From: Methanobacterium sp. UBA353
GTDB taxonomy: Archaea > Methanobacteriota > Methanobacteria > Methanobacteriales > Methanobacteriaceae
NCBI GenBank assembly: GCA_002496805.1
Contig: DALO01000013.1
Span: 1-37,810 of the forward strand
DNA length: 37,810 bases
Direction: 5' to 3'
The notes beneath the pieces are model-generated. The model searched no databases, was not told where the DNA came from, and was given only the letters and a program-made list of their open reading frames with translations. Below, in pieces: positions 25,648-35,763 of this stretch (within the stretch, counting starts at the first letter, position 1; every line of letters starts with the position of its first letter). A program made the translations under genes and the position numbers.

Positions 25648-25724
25648 GCTGATCAATGACCATTTTTAATATTGTCAGTCTGTGCAAGCGTATTACTGTT
25701 TAGTTTGCGTGCTGATCAATAACC
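25648..25724. repeat. two-copy 14-bp direct repeat
   Basis: GCTGATCAATGACC at 25648-25661 and GCTGATCAATAACC at 25711-25724, 63 bases apart and each followed by a T-run on the plus strand. The core TGATCA is self-complementary. Position between two divergent operons suggests protein binding or RNA elements. Confidence 0.5.
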
Positions 25725-25820
25725 TGTTTTTTAGATGAATCTGTTGATTGTAGTGCTTTTTCCCAGGAAAATAATAATTTTCTAGTATTTTTACTACTTT
25801 TACAGCTCTTTTATCTTTTA

Positions 25821-25854
25821 AACCTTTGTTTCAAGGTTCATTTCCTTGATGGTT
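25821..25854 (-). other. two-tier hairpin in the glutamate synthase upstream region
   Basis: TCAAGG (25831-25836) pairs with CCTTGA (25844-25849) over a seven-base loop, and outer AACC/GGTT (25821-25824 and 25851-25854) can extend it. If transcription of the operon starts at the TATA near 25990, this would be part of a roughly 600-base leader. Confidence 0.35.
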
Positions 25855-25984
25855 CGTTGGACAATATCTATCTATTCGTAAAATGTCTTATTGAAGGTCT
25901 AGAACGCCGATTTTATCAGGTCAATGCTTGATTTTATCTATTTTTTTTTAATTGGTGGTAAGTAAATAAATCTTATACATCATA

Positions 25985-25993
25985 GAATATAAA
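25985..25993. promoter_or_regulatory. TATA element next to the NrpR-type site
   Basis: GAATATAAA on the plus strand and TTTATATTC on the minus strand are both good archaeal TATA boxes. On the plus strand the operator would lie between TATA and transcription start (about 26016); on the minus strand it would touch the BRE. Confidence 0.45.
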
Positions 25994-25999
25994 CTTACC

Positions 26000-26013
26000 G
26001 GAAAGATTATTCC
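26000..26013. promoter_or_regulatory. NrpR-type operator GGAA-N6-TTCC
   Basis: GGAA-AGATTA-TTCC, extended by a further symmetric C/G pair outside (CGGAA...TTCCG). This is the exact published consensus form for NrpR, the nitrogen repressor of methanogens, which responds to 2-oxoglutarate. I found no other intergenic match in the window. Its place beside a glutamate synthase operon supports a real nitrogen-control site; whether it also governs the DUF2193 operon is open. Confidence 0.6.
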
Positions 26014-26102
26014 GCCTACTCATCTTTTTGAAATAAAATTTAAAATCAGCTAATATATTTATACATTGTTTAATTATTTCTAAATTTTTTACATCAAATG
26101 AA

Positions 26103-26119
26103 CATTATTATAAATAATG
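26103..26119. repeat. 17-bp perfect palindrome upstream of DUF2193 gene
   Basis: CATTATT-ATA-AATAATG, about 70 bases before the start codon and 12 bases before the nearest TATA element (AATTATATA, 26132-26140). Possible operator for a second regulator; AT-rich composition makes chance possible. Confidence 0.4.
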
Positions 26120-26131
26120 CGGAAATGGCAT

Positions 26132-26140
26132 AATTATATA
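26132..26140 (+). promoter_or_regulatory. TATA box for DUF2193 operon
   Basis: AATTATATA, about 50 bases before the ATG at 26190, giving a predicted leader of roughly 25-30 bases containing AAAGGAGG. Confidence 0.5.
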
Positions 26141-26189
26141 TGCACAAAAAAACATAAATTAAATCCAATAAGTAAAAGGAGGATTATTT

Positions 26190-27689
<1,500 letters not shown>

Positions 27690-27756
27690 AAATGCAGTTG
27701 TTTAAAGAACAACTCATAAATTCCATTTTTTTAAAGATAAACACGGGGGTAAATAA

Positions 27757-27981
27757 ATGAAGTGTTATGTCTGTGCAGAAGAAGGTAAATCAACCGAATC
27801 AGTGTCTATGTGCATAGTTTGTGGTATGGGATTGTGCATGGATCATGCCATACGCCAGGAAATAGAATTATGGACTGGTGGATATCCTTTCCCAGCTGAG
27901 AAAATAGAGGAAACTCTTCCCAGAATACTATGTAAATACTGTGCTATGGCCCTTAAAAAAGGAGAACCTAAAAAGGGGTAA
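27757..27981 (+). CDS. DUF2180 zinc-finger protein, 74 aa
   Basis: A 74-residue protein with three metal-ligand clusters: MKCYVCAEEGK at the start, CIVCGMGLCMDHAI at 19-32 and CKYCAMALKKGEPKKG at the end, a double zinc-ribbon or treble-clef arrangement typical of the archaeal DUF2180 family. GGGGG precedes the ATG. It sits 67 bases after DUF2193 and five bases before the aquaporin gene, so the three are probably one transcript. Function unknown; a small adaptor or metal-binding regulator is possible. Confidence 0.82.
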   Translation: MKCYVCAEEGKSTESVSMCIVCGMGLCMDHAIRQEIELWTGGYPFPAEKIEETLPRILCKYCAMALKKGEPKKG

Positions 27982-27986
27982 ATAAG

Positions 27987-28733
27987 ATGGTCCCTTTAAT
28001 GAAAAGATCAGTAGCTGAACTTATTGGAACTTTTCTCCTGGTTTTTTTTGGTACAGGGGCAGCTATCATCACTTTGATGATAAGTAAAGGCCAAACACCT
28101 CCTAACTCTTTTAACATAGGGATTGGTGCTCTCGGCGGCCTTGGTGACTGGTTAGCAATTGGTTTGGCATTCGGATTAGTGATAACTGCATGTATTTATG
28201 CATTTGGTAAAATATCAGGTTGTCATATAAATCCAGCAGTTACCTTAGCTTTATGGGCATCGAAAAAATTCCCATCACGTGATGTGACACCCTACATAGT
28301 TGCTCAACTTATTGGGGCAACTCTGGCCAGTTTTACATTAGCATTTATACTGGGAATGGGGGCAGTTAACATCGGAGGGTTAGGTGCTACCGCACCATTT
28401 GAAGGTATTGGTTATGTACAAGCTATTATAGCTGAAGCAATTGGAACTTTCGTCCTCATGCTGGCTATAATGGGAGTGGCAGTGGATAGAGAAGCACCTC
28501 CAGGCTTTGCAGGTCTAATAATAGGTTTGACTGTTGCTGGTGTGATAACCACTTTAGGAAACATCACTGGGGCATCAATTAACCCTGCCAGGACATTTGG
28601 ACCATACTTAGGTGATCTGGTTTTGGGTGGTTCCAATCTGTGGATATTTTTCCCAATATACCTCATAGGACCCATAGCAGGAGCTATTCTAGCTGCACTT
28701 GTATACAATTACCTATCAGAAGCCACTGGATAA
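27987..28733 (+). CDS. aqpM: aquaporin AqpM
   Basis: 248 residues of the MIP family, closely like the AqpM of Methanothermobacter. Six transmembrane helices and two half-helices with the NPA boxes: GCHINPAVTL and GASINPARTFGP. The start region (RSVAELIGTFLLVFFGTGAA) and SGCHINPAVTLALWASKKFP are typical. AqpM passes water and, less well, glycerol, and dissolved gases have been suggested; in the cytoplasmic membrane it would equalise osmotic or solute gradients. It lies five bases after DUF2180 and ends the operon; two in-frame ATGs (27987 and 27999) are possible. An oligo-T tract follows at 28748-28767. Confidence 0.95.
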   Translation: MVPLMKRSVAELIGTFLLVFFGTGAAIITLMISKGQTPPNSFNIGIGALGGLGDWLAIGLAFGLVITACIYAFGKISGCHINPAVTLALWASKKFPSRDVTPYIVAQLIGATLASFTLAFILGMGAVNIGGLGATAPFEGIGYVQAIIAEAIGTFVLMLAIMGVAVDREAPPGFAGLIIGLTVAGVITTLGNITGASINPARTFGPYLGDLVLGGSNLWIFFPIYLIGPIAGAILAALVYNYLSEATG

Positions 28734-28747
28734 AAAAAAACCAACCT

Positions 28748-28767
28748 CTTTTTTTACTTTTTTTTAG
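28748..28767 (+). terminator. oligo-T terminator after aqpM
   Basis: CTTTTTTTACTTTTTTTT beginning 14 bases past the stop codon, without a strong hairpin, as is common for archaeal termination. Confidence 0.5.
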
Positions 28768-29019
28768 GACAAAAAAAAATTCATTTAGCACGATTTTTTT
28801 TAAGTATTTATCGTTAATAGGATTATTTTCGAGTACTACTTTTACAAAGATTTCTGGAATATAAAACGATATTTTTATGGTAAATTTATTATAGGATCAC
28901 CTAAATATTAACAAAATATATCATAACATTAGATACAGTGACATCAATTTTTTAAAATTAAAACTTTGTTGAAGATGACTTTACAAAAATTTCACTATAA
29001 ATGGAGTGAGTAGATTTAT
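28768..29019. other. AT-rich intergenic region
   Basis: About 250 bases between aqpM and the next gene. Several weak TATA-like stretches (for example near 28905-28922) and no gene, repeat or convincing fold. Confidence 0.4.
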
Positions 29020-29304
29020 ATGGATATTAAAAAGGATAAGAAACCAATTGCATTAATTGCGATAATAGTAGTATTGGCATTTGTCAGTGGCTATTTCATC
29101 GGTATTTTAAACTCTGCTGGGAATTTCACACTCAATGTAACCAACAAAACCAATGACACTGGAACTGATTATAAGGGCCAAGACTACAAAAATACCTACA
29201 AACCAACAGATACCAACCGGACACCTGTACATCCACAAAATGATACACCTGATCCAAAACCGGATCCAAAGCCGGATCCAAAACCAAATTCTACTACCCA
29301 TTAA
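29020..29304 (+). CDS. anchored surface protein with DPKP repeats, 94 aa
   Basis: One N-terminal transmembrane helix at about 9-30 (IALIAIIVVLAFVSGYFIGIL), then an exposed, low-complexity Asn/Thr/Lys region with N-glycosylation sequons (NVTNKTND), and finally a DPKP block repeated three times from a 12-bp DNA repeat (29251-29286). It resembles many small methanogen surface proteins; probably an envelope protein with a proline-rich stalk. The ATG has GGAGTGAG about ten bases upstream. A good hairpin terminator follows. Confidence 0.6.
   Translation: MDIKKDKKPIALIAIIVVLAFVSGYFIGILNSAGNFTLNVTNKTNDTGTDYKGQDYKNTYKPTDTNRTPVHPQNDTPDPKPDPKPDPKPNSTTH
29251..29286 (+). repeat. 12-bp tandem repeat, three copies
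   Basis: GATCCAAAACCG, GATCCAAAGCCG and GATCCAAAACCA in tandem, encoding (Asp-Pro-Lys-Pro)3. Such arrays change length by slippage without breaking the frame. Confidence 0.85.
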
Positions 29305-29307
29305 AGG

Positions 29308-29348
29308 AAGGGTTCAAAATCAGGAACCCTTAACTAATATTTTTTTTA
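29308..29348 (+). terminator. hairpin terminator
   Basis: AAGGGTTC (29308-29315) pairs perfectly with GAACCCTT (29324-29331) over an eight-base loop, then a T-run at 29339-29346. It lies between two converging genes and could serve both. Confidence 0.7.
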
Positions 29349-29385
29349 GGAACGATTTTTCTCGCAGAAACAAATTTGATAACAT

Positions 29386-30348
29386 TTAATTAAAATCAAT
29401 TTCTTCTTTGATCATTGTTATGATTTCATCAGTAGATGTTTTAACATAATCTGCAGCTAATCTAAAAGATTTCAGTTCATCATCACTCATATTAACCTTT
29501 ATTATTCTCTCAACACCGTTTTTACCCAACTTAACTGGCACTCCCAGACAAACATCACTGGTACCGTATATCTCTCCATCCAGATAAGTGGTAAGAGTCA
29601 GTATCCTTTTTTCATCATTTAGAATGGTTTTGACAATATTGGAAACAGCGTAAGCAGGTCCGTACTCAGTTGCCCCTTTCTTGTTAATAACATAACTTCC
29701 AGCATTTTTAACTTTTTCAATAATTCCATCCACATCAAAAGATTGGTACTGAGAAAAGTCTTTAAACATTATTCCACCAATGGAAGTAGAACTCAAAAGC
29801 AGAACCATATGATTTCCATGTTCTCCAATTATTCTAGTGTGTATTTCACTGACATGAATGTTGAATTTTTTGGCAAATATATTCTTCAACCGCAATGAAT
29901 CAAGGTGATTTCCCAATCCAATAACCCTATTCCGCGGAAATCCGGAAGATTTATGGGCTATGCATGTCATAACATCAACAGGATTAGTTATAACTAGAAT
30001 TATAGATTCTGGAGCATATTTTGCTACTAATTTGGCATATTTTGCAACAATCTTTGCATTGGGAACTGCAAGATCCATACGTGTCATTTCAGGGGTTCTC
30101 GGAACACCCGCAGCAATTATAACAATTTTAGAATCAGCCATATCTTCAAAATTTGCAGATGGGGTTATGGACACTCTAATATCCTTAGCAGCAAGGGCAT
30201 CATTCATGTCCAAGGCTTCTCCATGGATCTTATCCAAACTTTTTTCCCGTGATAAAAGCACAATCTTGTTAACAACACTCTCTTCAGCCAAGCAAAAAGA
30301 AACAGCCTTACCTACTCTGCCTGATGCTCCAATTACACTAACTTTCAT
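29386..30348 (-). CDS. mdh: malate dehydrogenase (MJ0490 type)
   Basis: 320 residues of the LDH/MDH family, closest by eye to the methanogen MJ0490-type enzyme: NAD(P) site VIGASGRVGKA at 5-15, substrate loop GVPRTPEMTRMDLA with both substrate arginines, ITNPVDVMT and the catalytic GEHGNH. The arginine rather than glutamine at the specificity position indicates malate/oxaloacetate, the incomplete reductive citric-acid route of methanogens. The GASGRVG loop in this subfamily goes with use of NADP or both cofactors. Loop residue Glu before MTR replaces the more usual Gly. The ATG is at 30348; the neighbours suggest 2-oxoacid metabolism. Confidence 0.9.
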   Translation of the reverse strand: MKVSVIGASGRVGKAVSFCLAEESVVNKIVLLSREKSLDKIHGEALDMNDALAAKDIRVSITPSANFEDMADSKIVIIAAGVPRTPEMTRMDLAVPNAKIVAKYAKLVAKYAPESIILVITNPVDVMTCIAHKSSGFPRNRVIGLGNHLDSLRLKNIFAKKFNIHVSEIHTRIIGEHGNHMVLLLSSTSIGGIMFKDFSQYQSFDVDGIIEKVKNAGSYVINKKGATEYGPAYAVSNIVKTILNDEKRILTLTTYLDGEIYGTSDVCLGVPVKLGKNGVERIIKVNMSDDELKSFRLAADYVKTSTDEIITMIKEEIDFN

Positions 30349-30454
30349 AATCCACCCTGATAGATAAACAAAATTATCATTAATACTAATAATCTCACTA
30401 GATCTTTAAGTGCTACGTTTATGATTGTTGCCAACTAAAAAAAAATAGGTGACA

Positions 30455-31012
30455 TCATTCTTTGTTCAGGAAACCTTCAGCAACTCTACGAACATAACTA
30501 CTTTTATCATTTAAGGCTTCTTCAAGTGCTTTTTCAGCCTCATCTCCACCAATGTTCCCTACAGCCATAACTGCACCAGCCCTGACAAATCCACTATCGT
30601 CATTCATGATCTTAATCAGCGCTGGTAATGATTCCGGGGCTTTGATGTTTCCCAGTGCCCAGGCGGCTCCCCCTCTCACTCTCCAATCCTCATCTTTCAA
30701 TGTTTCAATCAGGGGGTTCACAGCAGATTTATCCATATTGCTAAGAGCACCCGAGGCTGCCCTGCGCACCCACTTATTATCATCTTTCATGGTTTTAATA
30801 AGGGGTTTTATGGCTTTTTCATTACCAATAATTCCCAGGACTTTTGCAGATCCCTTCCTAACATTTTTATCTTCATCATCAAGGGCATCTATGAGCTGAG
30901 GCACTGCAGGTTCTCCAATTTCCTCCAACATTTCTGTGGCTTGCACCTGCACATGTTCATCATCATCCTTTAAAGTTTCAATCAATCTTTCAATATTTTT
31001 TTCAACTTCCAT
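30455..31012 (-). CDS. HEAT-repeat (PBS-lyase-like) protein
   Basis: 185 residues made of about five HEAT/PBS-type repeats: LIETLKDDDEHVQVQATEML, LIDALDDEDKNVRKGSAKVLG, LIKTMKDDNKWVRRAASGALS, LIETLKDEDWRVRGGAAWALG, LIKIMNDDSGFVRAGAVMAVG, with the D-x-x-V-R signature in each. These form a rigid superhelix for protein binding or serve as scaffold. No partner is recognised. It lies between mdh and the isopropylmalate-type dehydrogenase on the opposite strand to the latter. Confidence 0.85.
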   Translation of the reverse strand: MEVEKNIERLIETLKDDDEHVQVQATEMLEEIGEPAVPQLIDALDDEDKNVRKGSAKVLGIIGNEKAIKPLIKTMKDDNKWVRRAASGALSNMDKSAVNPLIETLKDEDWRVRGGAAWALGNIKAPESLPALIKIMNDDSGFVRAGAVMAVGNIGGDEAEKALEEALNDKSSYVRRVAEGFLNKE

Positions 31013-31222
31013 AGTCCATTTCCCCTTGAAATTAATCTAATTATATAGTCTTTTTCCATGATAAATCGATTTAATGATCGATCTAGGAAAATTATATTAT
31101 GTATTTAATAGGCAATATATTTTGCCCCCAAAATAATATACAAAAAGTAAACCATAGTATAACTAACTCAGTGGGATTATTTATCAAATCTTATTATTGT
31201 TTATACGTTAAGAGGATTCATC

Positions 31223-32236
31223 ATGCATAAAATAACTGTTATACCTGGCGATGGCATCGGCCCAGAGGTAATCCAAGCTGCAATCCATACCTTGGATGCA
31301 ATTCCTGTTGAATTTTCCTTCCAAGAAGCAAGAGCTGGAAATTCCTGTTTTGAAGATACCGGTACCACCATACCCGATGAAACCATTAAAATGGCTAAAA
31401 ATTCTGATGCAACACTTTTCGGCGCCGTAACCACAGTTCCTGGTCAAAAAAGTGCAATTATCACCCTTAGAAAAAAATTAGATCTATATGCTAATTTAAG
31501 ACCTATTAAATCGTATCCTGGGGTAAAATCCGTTTTCAATGATTTAGATCTGCTTATTGTCCGAGAAAACAGTGAAGGACTATACTCTGGGATTGAAAAG
31601 TTCACCAACCAAGGAGCAACTGCTATGCGGGTAATAACCAGGAAAGCATCAGAAAAAATAACAAAAATTGCATTCCAAGAGGCATATAAAAGGGGAAAAA
31701 CTCGTTTAACTGCAGTACATAAGGCTAATGTACTTAAAAAAACTGACGGAATATTTAGAGAGTCTTTTTGGAAGGTGGCAAAAGAATATGGTAAGATAAA
31801 TGGTTATGAGACTATCGAGGTTGACGAAGTTTATGTGGATGCTGCAGCCATGTTCATGGTTACTAAACCCCACCGGTTCCAAGTAATGGTTACCACCAAC
31901 CTTTTTGGAGACATACTGTCCGATGAAGGCGCCGGACTAGTCGGAGGTTTGGGGATGGTGCCATCTGCCAACATAGGTGATCATAATGGATTATTTGAAC
32001 CAGTGCATGGTTCTGCTCCAGATATTGCAGGTAAAGGTGTGGCTAATCCTACTGCTATGATTTTATCAGTTGTCCTCATGCTCCAATTCCTGAAAGAGAA
32101 TCGTGAAGCATTGAAACTGGAACAGTCTCTTTTGAATGTTTTAAAGGAAGGAAAATCGGTCACACCAGACCTAGGGGGAACATCCACAACCATGGAGATG
32201 GCTCAAGCAGTGAAAGACAATTACCAAAAAATTTAA
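31223..32236 (+). CDS. isopropylmalate/homoisocitrate dehydrogenase (LeuB or AksF)
   Basis: 337 residues of the beta-decarboxylating dehydrogenase family: GDGIGPEVI at 9-17, substrate loop KSAIITLRKKLDLYANLRP, RENSEGLYSG, AVHKANVLKKTDG with the catalytic lysine, and NLFGDILSDEGAGLVGGLGMVPSANIGD plus EPVHGSAPDIAGKG for metal and NAD. Methanogens hold two paralogues, LeuB for leucine and AksF for homocitrate-chain extension leading to coenzyme B. Some positions (SAIITLRKK) look AksF-like while the N-terminus looks LeuB-like, so I leave it open. Between mdh and fbp, with its own upstream region. Confidence 0.85.
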   Translation: MHKITVIPGDGIGPEVIQAAIHTLDAIPVEFSFQEARAGNSCFEDTGTTIPDETIKMAKNSDATLFGAVTTVPGQKSAIITLRKKLDLYANLRPIKSYPGVKSVFNDLDLLIVRENSEGLYSGIEKFTNQGATAMRVITRKASEKITKIAFQEAYKRGKTRLTAVHKANVLKKTDGIFRESFWKVAKEYGKINGYETIEVDEVYVDAAAMFMVTKPHRFQVMVTTNLFGDILSDEGAGLVGGLGMVPSANIGDHNGLFEPVHGSAPDIAGKGVANPTAMILSVVLMLQFLKENREALKLEQSLLNVLKEGKSVTPDLGGTSTTMEMAQAVKDNYQKI

Positions 32237-32467
32237 CAGTCTTAAATCAAGGGTCTTTAAAAAAAAATGGATAAAGTAGTAAATTTTATATGTCTATCTC
32301 ATCATAATTCTTTAATAAGAAGGGTTTTGTTAGAATAGCTAAAAGCTGTTTCTAAGCTGGTTTTCATCTAGAAAACTGGTTTTATAATCATAAATTCGAT
32401 CTACCCTTTTTTTAGCATTAAATAATGCTGTTTTAGACGTTCATGATTTTTTTAGAGGTGTAAAAGT
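32237..32467. other. leader of the FBP aldolase/phosphatase gene with two hairpins
   Basis: A TATA-like AAATTTTATATG at about 32281-32292 would give a leader of about 155 bases. Hairpin 1: CTGGTTTTC (32357-32365) with GAAAACTGG (32371-32379), then TTTTAT. Hairpin 2: AGCATTA (32414-32420) with TAATGCT (32423-32429), then GTTTTAG. Another T-run at 32445-32453 precedes GAGGTG and the ATG. Confidence 0.5.
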
Positions 32468-33565
<1,098 letters not shown>

Positions 33566-33620
33566 AATATCCTTAATTCATTTATTTTATTTTCAAAAAA
33601 AAGTATTGAATATATTCAAC

Positions 33621-34283
33621 TTATTTTATTTTCTTGTTCATCCTTGCAATGTAGCTGGGTATGTCCAGCACTGTTTCTACGTTATCAATTATTATCCCAT
33701 CACTGGTGGCTACCACACCTTCCACTTCTCTGGATAGTTTCACCAGTTCTGCATCCACGTTACTAGCAGTTTGAGCATCACCCTGAACTTCAAGTGATTT
33801 TAAAAGTTCCTGAGTTTTCCTGGCCAGTTTACCACTCATACTCACTGGACTGTCATAGAAAAAAAGCACACTTTTAGGATTAAACATTTTCAAGAGTGAT
33901 ATAATCGAATTCAAGGCTTCTTGTGTAGTTTCATCTTTTTTGTATTTCCCGAAAACAGCTTTGATATCTCGGGTAACACCATCATCACAGTTAACCAGAA
34001 ATTCATCGCCACTGTTGCAGATGCTTTCAACTGTGATTAAGACGTTGTAACCGTCTATAAAAACATTTTTATCCTTCACATCCGATAATAAAATTAATTT
34101 CTTCTTCCTTGATTCTATTTTCTTCTTGGAGAAAACACTTCGATTAAGATAATTCCTTTGCTCCTCATTGAGGAGGTAATGATTACCCACAAAATTCAAA
34201 GCCCCGGTTCTGGGAAAACCACGGTCTAATAAGTATTGAAAATCCTTTTTAGCTTCTTGCAGACTAGTATCTTTAAAATTCAT
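33621..34283 (-). CDS. DUF434 protein with PIN-like domain
   Basis: 220 residues. The N-terminal 55 residues (EAKKDFQYLLDRGFPRTGALNFVGNHYLL) match DUF434; from about residue 70 a PIN-like nuclease fold begins (KNVFIDGYNVLITVES, with the acidic FIDGYN motif), continues with VLFFYDSPVSMSGKL, and ends with DAELVKLSREVEGVVATSDGIIID, giving the spaced acidic residues (Asp, Asp, Asp) needed for a metal-dependent nuclease. Function is unproven. It may cut RNA, but no toxin-antitoxin partner is next to it. Its promoter region contains a direct repeat. Confidence 0.8.
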   Translation of the reverse strand: MNFKDTSLQEAKKDFQYLLDRGFPRTGALNFVGNHYLLNEEQRNYLNRSVFSKKKIESRKKKLILLSDVKDKNVFIDGYNVLITVESICNSGDEFLVNCDDGVTRDIKAVFGKYKKDETTQEALNSIISLLKMFNPKSVLFFYDSPVSMSGKLARKTQELLKSLEVQGDAQTASNVDAELVKLSREVEGVVATSDGIIIDNVETVLDIPSYIARMNKKIK

Positions 34284-34335
34284 ATAACCTCTTATTTATA
34301 CACGTCTTAAGATCATTCATCGAAGTAATTTTCTC

Positions 34336-34370
34336 GGATGCACTGGCAGGTTTGGATGCACTGACAAACC
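34336..34370. repeat. direct repeat and hairpin upstream of DUF434 gene
   Basis: GGATGCACTG occurs at 34336 and 34354 (18-bp period). GGTTTG (34349-34354) pairs with CAAACC (34365-34370) around the second copy. It lies between the DUF357 and DUF434 genes and could be a terminator or regulator site. Confidence 0.5.
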
Positions 34371-34483
34371 AGTTTCCAATGATGGGGGTGTTTTCCACTA
34401 GGGATTCCTTGCCCTAAATTTTTTTTTAATACATTCTTATACTATTTAATTCTTTCCAAATGATTGTTAGGGGATGTATATCA

Positions 34484-34726
34484 TTATTCTTCGATTATTA
34501 GGTTGTGTGTAAGTCGAATTGCGTCTAAAAGCCCGTGTGCATAGGTTATACAGCCAAAAGATGTTAAATAATCCTTTTTTTCCAAGTAGTATTGGGTGTC
34601 GTTCCGGTAGTTTTTGGCCATTTTTAAAATTTTTTCCTCTTCACCATTGATTTTTATAGATTTCACTTCTTTTATATTTTTTTCAAAAAGCTCTAAATCT
34701 TTTTTAATTCTTTCTTTTGCGTCCAT
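34484..34726 (-). CDS. DUF357 protein, 80 aa
   Basis: An 80-residue helical protein of the archaeal DUF357 family: a coiled-coil start (MDAKERIKKDLELFEKNIKE), then AKNYRNDTQYYLEKKDYLTSFGCITYAHGLLDAIRL, the family's hallmark. Function unknown. It follows the archaetidylinositol-phosphate synthase gene by 17 bases, a neighbourhood I recall from other Methanobacteriales, so a link to membrane lipid synthesis is plausible. Confidence 0.9.
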   Translation of the reverse strand: MDAKERIKKDLELFEKNIKEVKSIKINGEEEKILKMAKNYRNDTQYYLEKKDYLTSFGCITYAHGLLDAIRLTHNLIIEE

Positions 34727-34743
34727 ATTACCCCATGAGTATT

Positions 34744-35319
34744 TTAAAGTTTTTTAAACTCCTTCCAGGTGTGATAAATTCGTTGCAATACAGTTACATA
34801 TCCCAGGATGATTACTAGGAAAATGGCCATTGACATGAAAAATTGGGGGTCAATGAAGTATCCCAGGAATGCACCGCCCAGTATTATGAATATACGTTCT
34901 GCTCTTTCGGCGATTCCAACATTGCATTTTATCCCTTCCACTTCTGCCCGGGCACGGACATAACTCACAGTTAAAGAGGCTAACAATGCCAGTATGCCCC
35001 AGAACCAGTTTACAAATCCTCCATATATCACTCCTATTATTATGAAGGCATCTGCAAAACGGTCGGATGTGGAGTCCAGGAAACCTCCAAATTTACTTTT
35101 GGTGTTATTGTTTCGGGCCACAGCACCATCCATAACATCAAAGAATCCACTGGATAGTATGAGTAACCCGCCTGCCAGTAAATTTCCCCTGGCTAAGGCA
35201 TATGCTGCAAAAAGGCTAAGAACTAATCCAATTATCGTTAGAATGTTAGGGTGTAAGCTGATTTTACTGGCCACTGGGTTGATCAATTTTTGTATTTGGG
35301 GCCGTGCTTTGTTTAACAT
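34744..35319 (-). CDS. archaetidylinositol phosphate synthase
   Basis: 191 residues, membrane-embedded CDP-alcohol phosphatidyltransferase with about five to six helices. The full motif D61-x2-D64-G65-x2-A68-R69...G78-x3-D82-x3-D86 is present. Archaeal members of this type join CDP-archaeol and inositol 1-phosphate to give archaetidylinositol phosphate, the precursor of inositol ether lipids. The start KARPQIQKLINPVASKISLHPN is typical for the AIP synthase branch, though other CDP-alcohol transferases are not excluded. It heads a small operon with DUF357. Confidence 0.85.
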   Translation of the reverse strand: MLNKARPQIQKLINPVASKISLHPNILTIIGLVLSLFAAYALARGNLLAGGLLILSSGFFDVMDGAVARNNNTKSKFGGFLDSTSDRFADAFIIIGVIYGGFVNWFWGILALLASLTVSYVRARAEVEGIKCNVGIAERAERIFIILGGAFLGYFIDPQFFMSMAIFLVIILGYVTVLQRIYHTWKEFKKL

Positions 35320-35763
35320 GTTTTAAACCATACATTAGATGTATACAATTTTGATCGGGTAGTTAGTTTTAAATTTACAATACCCTTTGTTTTTGCTTAA
35401 CAATACATAATCCAATTAAAAGCTGATGTTAATTAAAAACCTTGCTTAAAGCGGATAAAACTTTCTAAATTTATTAGATTGGGTTATGTAGAGTTTCAAT
35501 TTAGAAATTGTTAATTAGCTAAAAATTATTGTAAAATGGTATTATCTGGCAAAAATGATATAATCGTTTAATTTGGTTAAAATTTTTGAAACTAATACAA
35601 TGTCAAATTCTAATGATCCCATTATACATTTTCCTGTTGGCTTATAAATTATTTCATTTTTAGATTATTACTTGAAAAGTAAATTGTCTGGAAACACCAA
35701 TTTATTAATAATAAGGCCATATCAATAATAAAGTCATACCAATACATTAAGAAAGGATTTAAT
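35320..35763. other. intergenic region before the kinase
   Basis: About 440 bases, AT-rich, divergent promoters. An imperfect direct repeat (14 of 17 bases equal) lies at 35707-35740, just upstream of the ribosome site for a short upstream frame. No gene seen. Confidence 0.45.
35707..35740. repeat. imperfect 17-bp tandem repeat
   Basis: AATAATAAGGCCATATC and AATAATAAAGTCATACC, adjacent, 25-60 bases upstream of the short frame and the kinase; possible binding sites. Confidence 0.4.

Larger units (their letters stand above)
25365..26189. other. 825-bp divergent control region
   Basis: Between the glutamate synthase operon (minus) and the DUF2193 operon (plus). It holds an NrpR-type operator at 26000-26013 beside a TATA element usable in both directions, a second minus-strand TATA near 25530-25540 (TTTATAAAG), a repeated 14-mer at 25648 and 25711, a two-tier hairpin at 25821-25854, and a 17-bp palindrome at 26103-26119. 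A 62-codon minus frame at 25499-25687 lacks support and is not called. Confidence 0.6.

Noticed and set aside
25499..25687. Minus-strand frame of 62 codons in the glutamate synthase upstream region
   Set aside because: No ribosome site, odd composition, and it covers candidate regulatory elements; leader sequence is more likely.
18229..26119. Common regulator for the pdxS and DUF2193 palindromes
   Set aside because: Both contain CATTAT and ATAATG half-sites, but spacing differs (1 versus 5) and AT-rich dyads match easily.
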